Source: Kitasatospora phosalacinea (GTDB lineage Bacteria > Actinomycetota > Actinomycetes > Streptomycetales > Streptomycetaceae). Taken from it: a DNA stretch of 64,000 nucleotides. The position numbers were made by a program, and so were the translations under genes. This document shows positions 57,041-64,000 of this stretch, piece by piece. The first letter of the stretch is position 1, and every line of letters begins with the position of its first letter. The DNA is taken from contig NZ_JNWZ01000047.1 of the NCBI RefSeq assembly GCF_000716545.1, positions 3,197 to 67,196 of the forward strand, in the 5' to 3' direction. The notes under the pieces were generated by a model. It was not told where the DNA came from. It made no database searches and saw only the letters and a program-made list of their open reading frames with translations.

Positions 57041-59026
57041 TCAGCAGGTCAGCCGCGCCTGCGCCCAGTCCACCAGGTCGACCACCGGGACGGAGCCGCG
57101 GACCGGGGTGACCACCAGGCGGATCGACGTCTGGCCGTCCAGCGGGACGTGCACGGGGACGGGGCGGTCGCCCGGGGAGATCGCGGGGGAGCTCCACAGC
57201 ACCCGGCCGTCGCCGCCCTGCACCGAGAACACCACCTCGCCGTACGTCACGCCGAAGTCGTCCAGCCCCGCGACGGCGTCGAAGGAACGGCAGGGGCGGT
57301 TCAGGTCGACGGTCACCCGCGAGGGCACCCGGGCCGCCAGCACGTGCTGGTAGCGGGTGCCGTGCAGCCAGGCCGAGGGCCGTTGCAGGACCTGGCCGCC
57401 GCCGCGGATGGTCGGGGTTTCGGCCGCGGCCCGGTGGCCCCGGTCCAACGGCACCTCGTCCAGCCAGAACTGGCGTGACGCCGACGGGGTGGGCGTCGGG
57501 GACGGCGTGGGCGTGGGCGTCGGTGTCGGCGTGGGGGTCGGCGGCGGCGCGGGCGCCGGGGCGGGCGGCGCCCCCCGGCGCGGGGTCGGCGTCGGGGAGG
57601 GCTTCGGCTTCGGCGACGGTTTCGGCGTGGGGGTCGGTGACGGCGTCGGGGACGGCGTGGGCGTCGGGCTCGGCGTCGGGCTGGGCGTCGGGGACGGCCT
57701 GGGGGCCGGCGGCGGCGGGGAGGTCTCCGGTACGGCGGCGGCCGGCGGCGCGGCCACCGGCGGGGCGGGCTCCGGCGAGCCGGTGAGCGCGAACGCGGCG
57801 ACCGCCGCCGCGACCACGGCGATCCCGGCCGCGATCCCGGCCTTCGCCGCGGTGCCCAGCCCCTCCCCGGCCACCGCCGTCGCCCCGCCGCCGGACGAAC
57901 CGGCGCCGCCGGTCGCGCCCGCGGCACCCGCGGTGGTGGTCGCCGCTCCGCCGGCCGCCGCCGCCCCGATCGCGCCGGTGACGGCGGCGCCGCCGACCGC
58001 CGCCGCGGCGACGGTGAACCAGCCGGTGCCGACCCAGAGCAGCGCGCCGCCGGGCAGCACGGCCCGCAGGCTGTGGTTGATGTCGGCGAGCTCCAGGTAC
58101 GCGGCGGTGCAGCGGGCGCAGTCCTGGACGTGCTTGCCGACCTCCGCCGAGGCGCGCTTGCGCAGCGAGCCGCGGGCGTACGCGCCGAGCCGGTTGGCGT
58201 ACCCGGCGCAGCCGGACTCCTGGCTGCCCGACACGTGCGCCTGCAGGAAGGCGGCGGCCAGCCGGTCGCGGGCCCGGTGGGCCTGGACGGCGGTGGCGTT
58301 GGCGGTCTTGCCGAGCATCACCGCGACGGTCTTGGGCGACTCCCGCTCGACCTCGGTGTGCCAGAGCACCACCCGGTCGTCCTCGGGCAGTTCGGCGTAG
58401 GCGCGCATCACCATGCGCTGGTCGGCGAGGGCCAGCGCCCAGGCGTCGGCGCCGGGGTCGGCGAGGTCGAATTCGACGGTGGCGGCGGAGGTCTCGGCGA
58501 ACCCGGTGAAGTCGTCGACCAGTTGCTCGCGCCGGTCCGAACGGGCCCAGGCCGCGGCCACGTTCCGCACCGCGGTCAACAGGTAGGCCCGGACCGCGAA
58601 CTCGGGTCCCTTGCCGGCCTTGAGCGCCTGCAGGGTGCGGGCGAACACCTCGCCCGCCAAGTCCTCCGCGGTGAAGCTGTCCCGGCAGCAGGTGCGGGCG
58701 TAGCGGCGGACGGCGTCCGCGTGCCGGCGGTAGACCTCCTCGTACGCGGCGTCGTCCCCGGCCCGCACCCGGGCGGTCAACTCGGCGTCGGAGGGCGGGC
58801 GTTCGCCGTCGACCGGGTCGGCGGGCGCGGGCACCGCGGTGCGCGCCGGAAGCTCCTCGCCGATGAACGCCTCGGGGGCGACGCCGCCCTGCCCGGCCGG
58901 GGCCTGGCCGGGCACCCGGCCGCTCAGCGACTCCCGGGCCGGGCTGCCGCCCTGGTCCGGCACCTGCCCCGGGGTCTCCAGGCCGGAGCCGAACTCGCCC
59001 GCGTCGCCCTGTTCTTCGGGGTTCAC
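57041..59026 (-). CDS. ECF sigma factor fused to zinc finger, membrane segment and NPCBM-like domain
   Basis: 661 residues from GTG 59026. Order: acidic/Pro-rich N-tail (1-75); sigma region 2 and 4 (about 80-260: DDAAYEEVYRRHADAVRRYA; LPEDDRVVLWHTEVERESPK); zf-HC2-like HVQDCARC (about 298-305); hydrophobic Ala/Gly stretch (about 327-360); membrane helix GIAAGIAVVAAAVAAFALTG (about 394-414); Pro-Thr/Ser linker with repeated PTPSPT (about 440-520); C-terminal NPCBM-like beta domain (about 525-661: FWLDEVPLDRGHRAAA, VTVDLNRPCRSFDAVAGLDD). Sigma factor, anti-sigma-like anchor and glycan sensor are joined in one chain. It resembles ECF groups with large C-terminal extensions (ECF53, from memory). 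Confidence 0.88.
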   Translation of the reverse strand: MNPEEQGDAGEFGSGLETPGQVPDQGGSPARESLSGRVPGQAPAGQGGVAPEAFIGEELPARTAVPAPADPVDGERPPSDAELTARVRAGDDAAYEEVYRRHADAVRRYARTCCRDSFTAEDLAGEVFARTLQALKAGKGPEFAVRAYLLTAVRNVAAAWARSDRREQLVDDFTGFAETSAATVEFDLADPGADAWALALADQRMVMRAYAELPEDDRVVLWHTEVERESPKTVAVMLGKTANATAVQAHRARDRLAAAFLQAHVSGSQESGCAGYANRLGAYARGSLRKRASAEVGKHVQDCARCTAAYLELADINHSLRAVLPGGALLWVGTGWFTVAAAAVGGAAVTGAIGAAAAGGAATTTAGAAGATGGAGSSGGGATAVAGEGLGTAAKAGIAAGIAVVAAAVAAFALTGSPEPAPPVAAPPAAAVPETSPPPPAPRPSPTPSPTPSPTPTPSPTPSPTPTPKPSPKPKPSPTPTPRRGAPPAPAPAPPPTPTPTPTPTPTPSPTPTPSASRQFWLDEVPLDRGHRAAAETPTIRGGGQVLQRPSAWLHGTRYQHVLAARVPSRVTVDLNRPCRSFDAVAGLDDFGVTYGEVVFSVQGGDGRVLWSSPAISPGDRPVPVHVPLDGQTSIRLVVTPVRGSVPVVDLVDWAQARLTC

Positions 59027-59378
59027 CTGGCACCGCCCCGGCGCGCGGCGCGCGACAGGAGCCGCCCCGCGGAATCGGCGGCGGTCACGGTGCGCAACGG
59101 AACAATGGCTCCAACCACGGGCAAAGAATGGCATAGCGCAGGGACCACCGGTAGCCGGGTCCGCCCCGGCCCACCCGTCCGGGCCGTCGCCCGCTGAAGT
59201 GTTCGGAGCCCGGCGGCACAGGCACCGCGCGTACCCGGAACGTTCCGCGCCGCTTCCGTTCCGGCCGGCGCTCCCGGGGGCTCCCCGTTCACCCGAACGG
59301 CGTGCCCCGACCGGCCCGGGACCCGCCCCGCGGCGGCCCGCCCGCACGGTGCGTCAGCTCCCCGCCCGGCGGCGCGGG
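59027..59378. other. Intergenic region upstream of the sigma-fusion gene
   Basis: 352 bp between two minus-strand genes. It should hold the promoter of the sigma-fusion gene; a locally AT-richer part at about 59095-59150 on the minus strand is the best candidate. No further gene or RNA is recognised. Confidence 0.5.
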
Positions 59379-60173
59379 TCAGGCCGCGCGCAGCCCCTGC
59401 AGCAGGATCTGCAGCAGCCGGTGACCGGCCCCGCCCTCGCTCTCGCCCTCCCGCACCGGGACGGCCGCCGAGGCGTGCACCGGCACCGCCGCCGTCAGCA
59501 CCAGCACCACGTCGGCCACCGTCACCCCGGGGCGCAGCTCCCCGGCCGCGCCGGCCCGGGCCACCAGCGCCGCCAGCAGCTGCAGCAGCAGCCGCGGGTC
59601 GGCGCTCTGCTCGCCCTCGGCGACCGGCGCGCCGCCGAACGCCCGCAGCTCGGTGCCGCGCTGCTCGGGGACGCGGCCGATCTCCTCGGCGTACCGGAAC
59701 GCCTCCGGCGGCAGCAGCCGCCCGGCGCCCGAGGCCGCCGCCCGCTGCAGGAAGCCAGCCAGCGCGTCCCACGGGCCGGTCAGCCCGCCGTACAGCGACT
59801 CCCGGGCCTGGGCGGTCAGCCAGGAGACCTCCTCGGCGGCGATCCGCTGGACCAGCACCTCCTTGCTCGGGAAGCGCCGGTACACGGTGCCCACGCCGAC
59901 CCCGGCCCGCCGGGCGACCTCCTCCATCGGCGCCCCGTAACCGAGCTCGCCGAACACCTCACGGGCGGCCCGCAGCACGCTCTCCAGGTTCCGCCGGGCG
60001 TCCACCCGCAGGCGCGAGCCCGCGCCCCGCCCCGCCCCCTCCGGGCGCTCGCCGCCGGAGAAGCCGTACCGCTCCCGCTCGTCGGGGCCCCGCTGCTCCG
60101 GCACCACGTCCACCGTGGTCCGCCCGAACGCCGCGACCGGCACCCGCCCCGCCAACTGATCCTGCTCCGACAT
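59379..60173 (-). CDS. atrA: TetR family regulator, probable AtrA orthologue
   Basis: 264 residues from ATG 60173, with GGGGGAGG upstream. An N-terminal extension of about 65 residues (GRVPVAAFGRTTVDVVPEQR) precedes the helix-turn-helix (YGAPMEEVARRAGVGVGTVY, RRFPSKEVLVQRI); the C-terminal ligand domain follows. Divergent from a type II NADH dehydrogenase, as in S. coelicolor, where AtrA (SCO4118) adjoins a NADH dehydrogenase gene and activates actII-ORF4. The assignment rests on this synteny, the length and the extension; direct comparison was not possible. Confidence 0.78.
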   Translation of the reverse strand: MSEQDQLAGRVPVAAFGRTTVDVVPEQRGPDERERYGFSGGERPEGAGRGAGSRLRVDARRNLESVLRAAREVFGELGYGAPMEEVARRAGVGVGTVYRRFPSKEVLVQRIAAEEVSWLTAQARESLYGGLTGPWDALAGFLQRAAASGAGRLLPPEAFRYAEEIGRVPEQRGTELRAFGGAPVAEGEQSADPRLLLQLLAALVARAGAAGELRPGVTVADVVLVLTAAVPVHASAAVPVREGESEGGAGHRLLQILLQGLRAA

Positions 60174-61027
60174 GCCAAACCTCCCCCGAGGCACCCCGTC
60201 CCGGGCACCCGAACGGCTACTGCGCCCCCTGGTGTGCGCTGCCGACACCGGCCGTGGTCCGACGTCCGCGCACTACCTTCCCCGGATGGCTCCCGAGCAG
60301 TCCGCGTCGGTGCCACCAGGTCCAGGACGAACGGACCGGCACCATCGGCGGTCCGAATCACAATCCGACCATAGTTCAGGGAAGTTCGCCGCAGAAGTGG
60401 ACCACTCGTCGCCCCGGCCCGGTCCGATCCGGGCCCTACGTGCGGACAAATCCCCTCACGCACCGCCCGCGGGCCCACGTGAGACGAATCACAACCCGAG
60501 GATCCCCGCGCGGAACGCCTCCCTTCGTCCCGACTCGCCTATCTCCAGCAGCCCTTGACGAACAGTCAGGCTTCGCTAAAGGTGCCGCCTCGGTTCAACG
60601 CCAACGATCGGATGTACACATCCTCACTTCTGCCACATCCGTTCCACCGCCGACGCGACGACACGCTCGTACCGCGACCGCACACCCTGCCGACGGTGCC
60701 GTTCGGCGTCGGCTGTTCCGGTCCGACTCCTTGATCGACGTCGACGGGACGGCCAGGGCGATCACTCCGGCGGTTGCGCCCCGGATTGCACGGGGTTCCT
60801 CGCAGCCCGGCAGCCGGCAGGACCACCCCCACTGACCGCACCGGCACCCGCCCGCCCGCCGCCCCCGCCGCCCGCCGGCCGGGGCGGCGCGGTGTCTTCC
60901 GGGGCCCGCCCCGGGCAGCCGGATTCGGTCCGATCCGGCCCTGACTGTGGACAAGAGACCACCCGCGGGTGCGTCATAGGGGGAACGTGAAACGGGTCAC
61001 AGCCCCAGGGCCGGCCGGAGGTGCCCC
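60174..61027. other. 854-bp divergent intergenic region between atrA and ndh
   Basis: Less GC-rich than the genes around it and without a credible ORF. It holds a forward promoter (TTGACG 60555-60560, 16 bp, TAAAGG 60577-60582), a short inverted repeat GGATGT-AC-ACATCC (60610-60623) and a Rex-like site at 60986-61001. The long leader between the promoter and ndh may carry regulation; a small RNA cannot be excluded. Confidence 0.5.
60986..61001. promoter_or_regulatory. Possible Rex-type half-site pair upstream of ndh
   Basis: CGTGAAACGGGTCACA resembles the streptomycete Rex operator (TGTGAACGCGTTCACA) in its outer parts GTGAA and TCACA but not in the centre (11 of 16 positions). It lies 27 bp before the ndh start. 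A NADH-sensing repressor would suit an NADH dehydrogenase gene. Confidence 0.3.
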
Positions 61028-62365
61028 ATTCGAGTCCTGATCATCGGCGGCGGCTGCGCCGGACTGAGCGCCGCGCTGCGCCTCCAGCAACTGCTGCGCG
61101 CCCAGTTGAAAGAGCGTCGGGTCGAGCTGACGATCGTCGAGCCGCAGCCCTACCTGACCTTCCAGCCGCTGCTGGCCGAGGTCGCCGCGGGCTCCATCGA
61201 CCCGCGCCACGTGGTGGTCCCGCTGCGCGCCGCGCTCCCCGACTGCCGGGTGCTCACCGCCCGCGTCACCAGGATCGACCACGCCACCCGCACCGCCTGG
61301 GTGGACGCCGCCCCGCGCGGTGAGCTCCGGCTGCCCACCGAAGTCCCGTACGACGTCCTGGTGATGGCGCCCGGCTCGGTCTCCCGCACCGCACCCGTCC
61401 CCGGCCTGGCCGAGCACGGCATGGGCTTCGCCACTGTCGGCGAGGCGGTCGCCCTGCGCAACCACGTACTGGAACAGCTCGACCTGGCCTCCTCCACCCG
61501 CGACCCCGAACTGCGCCACGCCGCACTGACGTTCGTCTTCGTCGGGGCCGGCTACGCGGGCGTCGGCGCGCTCGCCGAACTGGAGGACATGGCCCGAACC
61601 GCCGCCAAGGGCTACCACAACCTCGACCCCGACGACCTGCGCTGGGTCCTGGTCGAGGCCAGGGACCGCATCCTCGGCGAGGAGACCTCCGAACTCGCCG
61701 CCCACACCCTCGCCGAACTGCGCGAACGCAACATCGACGTCCGGCTCTCCACCACCCTGGAGTCCGCCGCCGACCGGCTCATGGTGCTCTCCGACGGCAG
61801 CCGCTTCGCCGCCCGCACCCTGGTCTGGACGGCCGGCATCCGCCCCGCCCCCGTGCTCTCCCTCACCGACCTCCCGCTCGACGGCACCGGCCGGATCACC
61901 TGCCTGCCCACCCTGCGGATCGCCACCCCCGACGGCACCCCCCTGCCCGACGCCTGGGCCGCCGGAGACTGCGCCGCCGTCCCCGACCACACCGGCGAAC
62001 CCTGCGCCCCCAACGCCCAACACGCCCTCGCCCAAGCCAAGTTGCTCGCCGAGAACCTGGCCGCCGAGCTGGCCGGCCGCCCGCTCACCGCCTATCGGCC
62101 CGAGCACCCCGCCTGCTCCACCTCGCTCGGCCTGCGCCGCGCCGTCGCCCACACCAGGCGCGGCACCCGGCTCACCGGCCGCCGGGCCTGGTGGCTGCAC
62201 CGGGCCCGCCAACTGCGCCGCCTGCCCACCCGGGAGCGCCGGATCCGGGTGCTGACGGACTGGCTGTTCGGCGGCCTCTTCCAGCGCGAAATCGTTTCGC
62301 TGGGCACCATCGAGCACCCCCGGGCCGAGTTCGAGTCCGGTTTCACCGCCGGCCCCGGCGCCTGA
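61028..62365 (+). CDS. ndh: Type II NADH dehydrogenase, ATT start codon
   Basis: 445 residues. FAD site RVLIIGGGCAGLSAALRLQQ opens directly at the start; NADH site FVFVGAGYAGVGALAELEDM; conserved AWAAGDCAAV near residue 315 and EPQPYLTFQPLLAEVAAGSI as in Ndh-2. Single-subunit, membrane-peripheral NADH:quinone oxidoreductase. In-frame codons between the upstream stop (TAG 60977) and 61028 include no ATG, GTG, TTG or CTG; GGAGG (61018-61022) is 5 bases before ATT 61028. The next in-frame TTG (61106) would delete the FAD loop. So ATT is the only workable start, as in E. coli infC. Confidence 0.9.
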   Translation: MRVLIIGGGCAGLSAALRLQQLLRAQLKERRVELTIVEPQPYLTFQPLLAEVAAGSIDPRHVVVPLRAALPDCRVLTARVTRIDHATRTAWVDAAPRGELRLPTEVPYDVLVMAPGSVSRTAPVPGLAEHGMGFATVGEAVALRNHVLEQLDLASSTRDPELRHAALTFVFVGAGYAGVGALAELEDMARTAAKGYHNLDPDDLRWVLVEARDRILGEETSELAAHTLAELRERNIDVRLSTTLESAADRLMVLSDGSRFAARTLVWTAGIRPAPVLSLTDLPLDGTGRITCLPTLRIATPDGTPLPDAWAAGDCAAVPDHTGEPCAPNAQHALAQAKLLAENLAAELAGRPLTAYRPEHPACSTSLGLRRAVAHTRRGTRLTGRRAWWLHRARQLRRLPTRERRIRVLTDWLFGGLFQREIVSLGTIEHPRAEFESGFTAGPGA

Positions 62366-62568
62366 CCCGCAGCCCCCGCCGCCCGCCGTCCCGCCGTCCC
62401 GCCGTCCCACGTCACCGTCACCACCGCCGGCCCTTCTGCGGGAGCGCGATCCAGGCGCGCGCCCTCCAGAACGCGCCGTACCGGGGGCTCGACTTCCGGA
62501 ATCACACCGGAGCCTGACAGGATCGACCCGACGGAGCCATCACGGCGAGTACAGAACCGCGCACACTT

Positions 62569-62581
62569 TGTGATCATCACA
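62569..62581. promoter_or_regulatory. Palindrome TGTGAT-C-ATCACA upstream of the SpoIIE gene
   Basis: Perfect 6-bp inverted repeat around one base, 57 bp before the start of the phosphatase gene. Half sites look like TGTGA/TCACA (CRP-like) but with 3-bp spacing, which is too short for CRP. Confidence 0.35.
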
Positions 62582-62637
62582 CCGCAGTTGCCCTCCGCAG
62601 GTACCACCCCCATCAGTCCCCGAGGAAGCGGCCGACG

Positions 62638-63882
62638 TTGAACCTCATGCGCTGGAGCGCCCGGCTCACCGGAGCCGCCTGGCGGGCCACCCCCGCCACC
62701 GCGGACGAACCCGTCACCGTCCCCGGCCCGCGCGACCCGGCCGTCCCCGACCTCCGCGACGCCGAACAGCTCTACGACCTGCGCGACGTCCTGCGCCGCC
62801 TGCCGGCCCCCGTCGCACTCACCCACGGCCCCCGGCACCAGCTCGGCTACGCGAACCGGGCCTACCGAGACCTGTTCGGCGCCCGCACCCCCGGCCGCCC
62901 CGCCGCCGAGTCCCTCCCCGAACTCGCCGCCCTCGGCGTGCTCCCGCTGCTCGACCAGGTCCTGCGCAGCGGACGCCCGCGCAGCGTGAAGTCCCGCTGC
63001 ATCCTCGGCCTCGGCGGCAACCGCTACTACAACATCGCCTGCGTCCCGCTCGGCCCCGACGAGCACGCCACCCCTGCCGGCGTCCTGATCTTCGCCACCG
63101 AGGTCACCGACCAGGTCCAGTCCGCCGGCCGCCTCCGCGAAGCCGAACGCCGCCAGCGCGAAGCCGCCGTCACCCTCCAGCACAGCCTCCTCCCGCAGAA
63201 ACTCGAACAGCCCGCCGACCTCCACGTCGCCGCCACCTACCAACCCGGCGGAGCCGACGCCGCGGTCGGCGGCGACTGGTACGACGTCATCGGCCTCGGC
63301 GGCGGACGCACCGCACTCGTCATCGGCGACGTCATGGGCCGCGGCCTGCGCGCCGCCGCCGTCATGGGCCAGCTCCGCACCGCCGTCCGCGCCTACGCCC
63401 GCCTCGACCTCCCCCCGCACGAGGTGATGACACTCCTCGACGGCCTCGCCATGGAGATCGACGCCAACCAGATCGCCACCTGCACCTACGCCGTCTGGGA
63501 CCCGACCGCCACCACCCTCGTCTACGCCTCCGCCGGCCACCTCCCCCTGCTCCTCCGCGGCCCCGACGGCACCGTCCTGCGCGGCGAGGAACAGAACGGC
63601 CCGCCCCTCGGCACCGGCGGCGTCGGCCACCTCTCCCACACCCTGCGCCTCCTCCCCGGCACCACCGGCGTCCTCTACACCGACGGCCTGGTCGAACGCC
63701 GCGACCAGGACATCGACCAGGGCATCGACCACCTCGCCCGCACCCTCACCGGCCCCGTCGGCACCGCCGAGACCGTCTGCTCCCGCCTGCTGCGCGCCCT
63801 CGGCGTCACCGCGGAGCACGACGACGACGTCGCGGTGCTGGTCTTCCAGGTGCCCCTTGATCCCGAGCCCGTGGGTGTGTAG
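62638..63882 (+). CDS. PAS-SpoIIE (PP2C-type) serine phosphatase
   Basis: 414 residues from TTG 62638 (GAGGAAG 9 bases upstream; an ATG lies 9 bases further). A PAS-like domain (about 50-160: LPAPVALTHGPRHQLGYANR, RYYNIACVPLGPDEHATPAG) and a SpoIIE domain (about 175-405) with metal-binding Asp residues in GGDWYDVIGL, VIGDVMGRGLRAAAVM, YTDGLVERRD and HDDDVAVLVF. It would dephosphorylate STAS anti-anti-sigma proteins; no such gene is nearby. Follows ndh, as I recall also for S. coelicolor. Confidence 0.92.
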   Translation: MNLMRWSARLTGAAWRATPATADEPVTVPGPRDPAVPDLRDAEQLYDLRDVLRRLPAPVALTHGPRHQLGYANRAYRDLFGARTPGRPAAESLPELAALGVLPLLDQVLRSGRPRSVKSRCILGLGGNRYYNIACVPLGPDEHATPAGVLIFATEVTDQVQSAGRLREAERRQREAAVTLQHSLLPQKLEQPADLHVAATYQPGGADAAVGGDWYDVIGLGGGRTALVIGDVMGRGLRAAAVMGQLRTAVRAYARLDLPPHEVMTLLDGLAMEIDANQIATCTYAVWDPTATTLVYASAGHLPLLLRGPDGTVLRGEEQNGPPLGTGGVGHLSHTLRLLPGTTGVLYTDGLVERRDQDIDQGIDHLARTLTGPVGTAETVCSRLLRALGVTAEHDDDVAVLVFQVPLDPEPVGV

Positions 63883-64000
63883 AGTTCTTCGAGTTGCCTG
63901 ACAGGGAGCACCGGACACGCATCTGTGTGGACGGTCCCGGGGCGGCCAATCCCCTGAGAAACCAGTTCGATGATCCGTGACGGGTCGCGTCCTTTTCGCG

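Noticed and set aside
62569..62581. CRP operator
   Set aside because: Half sites TGTGA/TCACA are spaced by 3 instead of 6 bp, so a Crp dimer would not fit; kept only as an unassigned palindrome.

Overview
The window is very GC-rich double-stranded DNA with third-position G/C codon use, frequent GTG/TTG starts and TANNNT-type -10 boxes. Its gene content is typical of a streptomycete (Streptomyces or Kitasatospora): a conservon with paired cytochromes P450, DUF5753 and CGNR regulators, GH18 chitinase with tandem chitinase-type promoter repeats, SpoIIE-type phosphatases, an AtrA-like TetR next to an NADH dehydrogenase, and a ydaO-type (c-di-AMP) leader before a cell-wall peptidase. There is no sign of prophage, CRISPR or an insertion sequence.

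Layout. 1-3.9 kb: small regulators and enzymes (partial GlxA-type regulator, cupin, DUF5753 regulator, a broken CGNR gene, a divergent dehydrogenase/MarR pair sharing twin operators). 3.9-12.5 kb: carbohydrate region, with a ROK repressor divergent from a binding protein-permease-permease-GH1 operon, then a convergent GH18 chitinase with its own promoter repeats and an internally deleted phosphotransferase gene. 12.7-17.2 kb: a SigE-type sigma factor coupled to an LCP protein, divergent from an ABC exporter-GNAT pair. 17.2-28 kb: NAD-binding protein, SRPBCC protein, a coupled beta-phosphoglucomutase/GH65 phosphorylase pair, sedolisin, CMD enzyme/MocR pair, tiny membrane protein with XRE-cupin regulator, PoxB. 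28-33.1 kb: a complete conservon (kinase, roadblock, DUF742, GTPase, two P450s), preceded by a large GAF-PAS-GAF-SpoIIE phosphatase (33.2-35.4 kb).

35.4-46.7 kb: small secreted proteins, a TetR/hydrolase operon with an operator inside its promoter, YiaAB protein, riboswitch-M23 peptidase, SDR/MmyB-type regulator pair, a frameshifted DUF3995-like gene, two divergent leaderless genes, a stand-alone sensor domain, methyltransferase, and a MerR/MFS divergent pair around a 22-bp perfect palindrome. 46.6-47.3 kb is the oddest stretch: a minus-strand transcription unit with a complete promoter, a Shine-Dalgarno fully complementary to the 16S 3' end, a 7-codon ORF and a predicted three-way junction but no following gene; next to it a 100-bp perfect direct repeat made of the 3' half of initiator tRNA plus its terminator, present twice, enclosing a decayed S1-like gene and truncating a PrsW protease gene.

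47.3-64 kb looks like conserved chromosomal core: PrsW, membrane protein, TrmB, L-2-hydroxyglutarate oxidase, TPR regulator, an asparagine-synthase-like protein with both active sites degenerate, universal stress protein, DsbA/FrnE protein, a sigma factor continuing through a zinc finger and membrane segment into a carbohydrate-binding domain, AtrA-like TetR, an NADH dehydrogenase whose only workable start is ATT, and a second SpoIIE phosphatase.

No single novel multi-gene defence or biosynthetic system is evident. The best candidates for something undescribed are the orphan structured leader at 46.6-46.85 kb, the tRNA-half repeats beside it, the sigma factor-NPCBM fusion and the degenerate asparagine-synthase-like protein.
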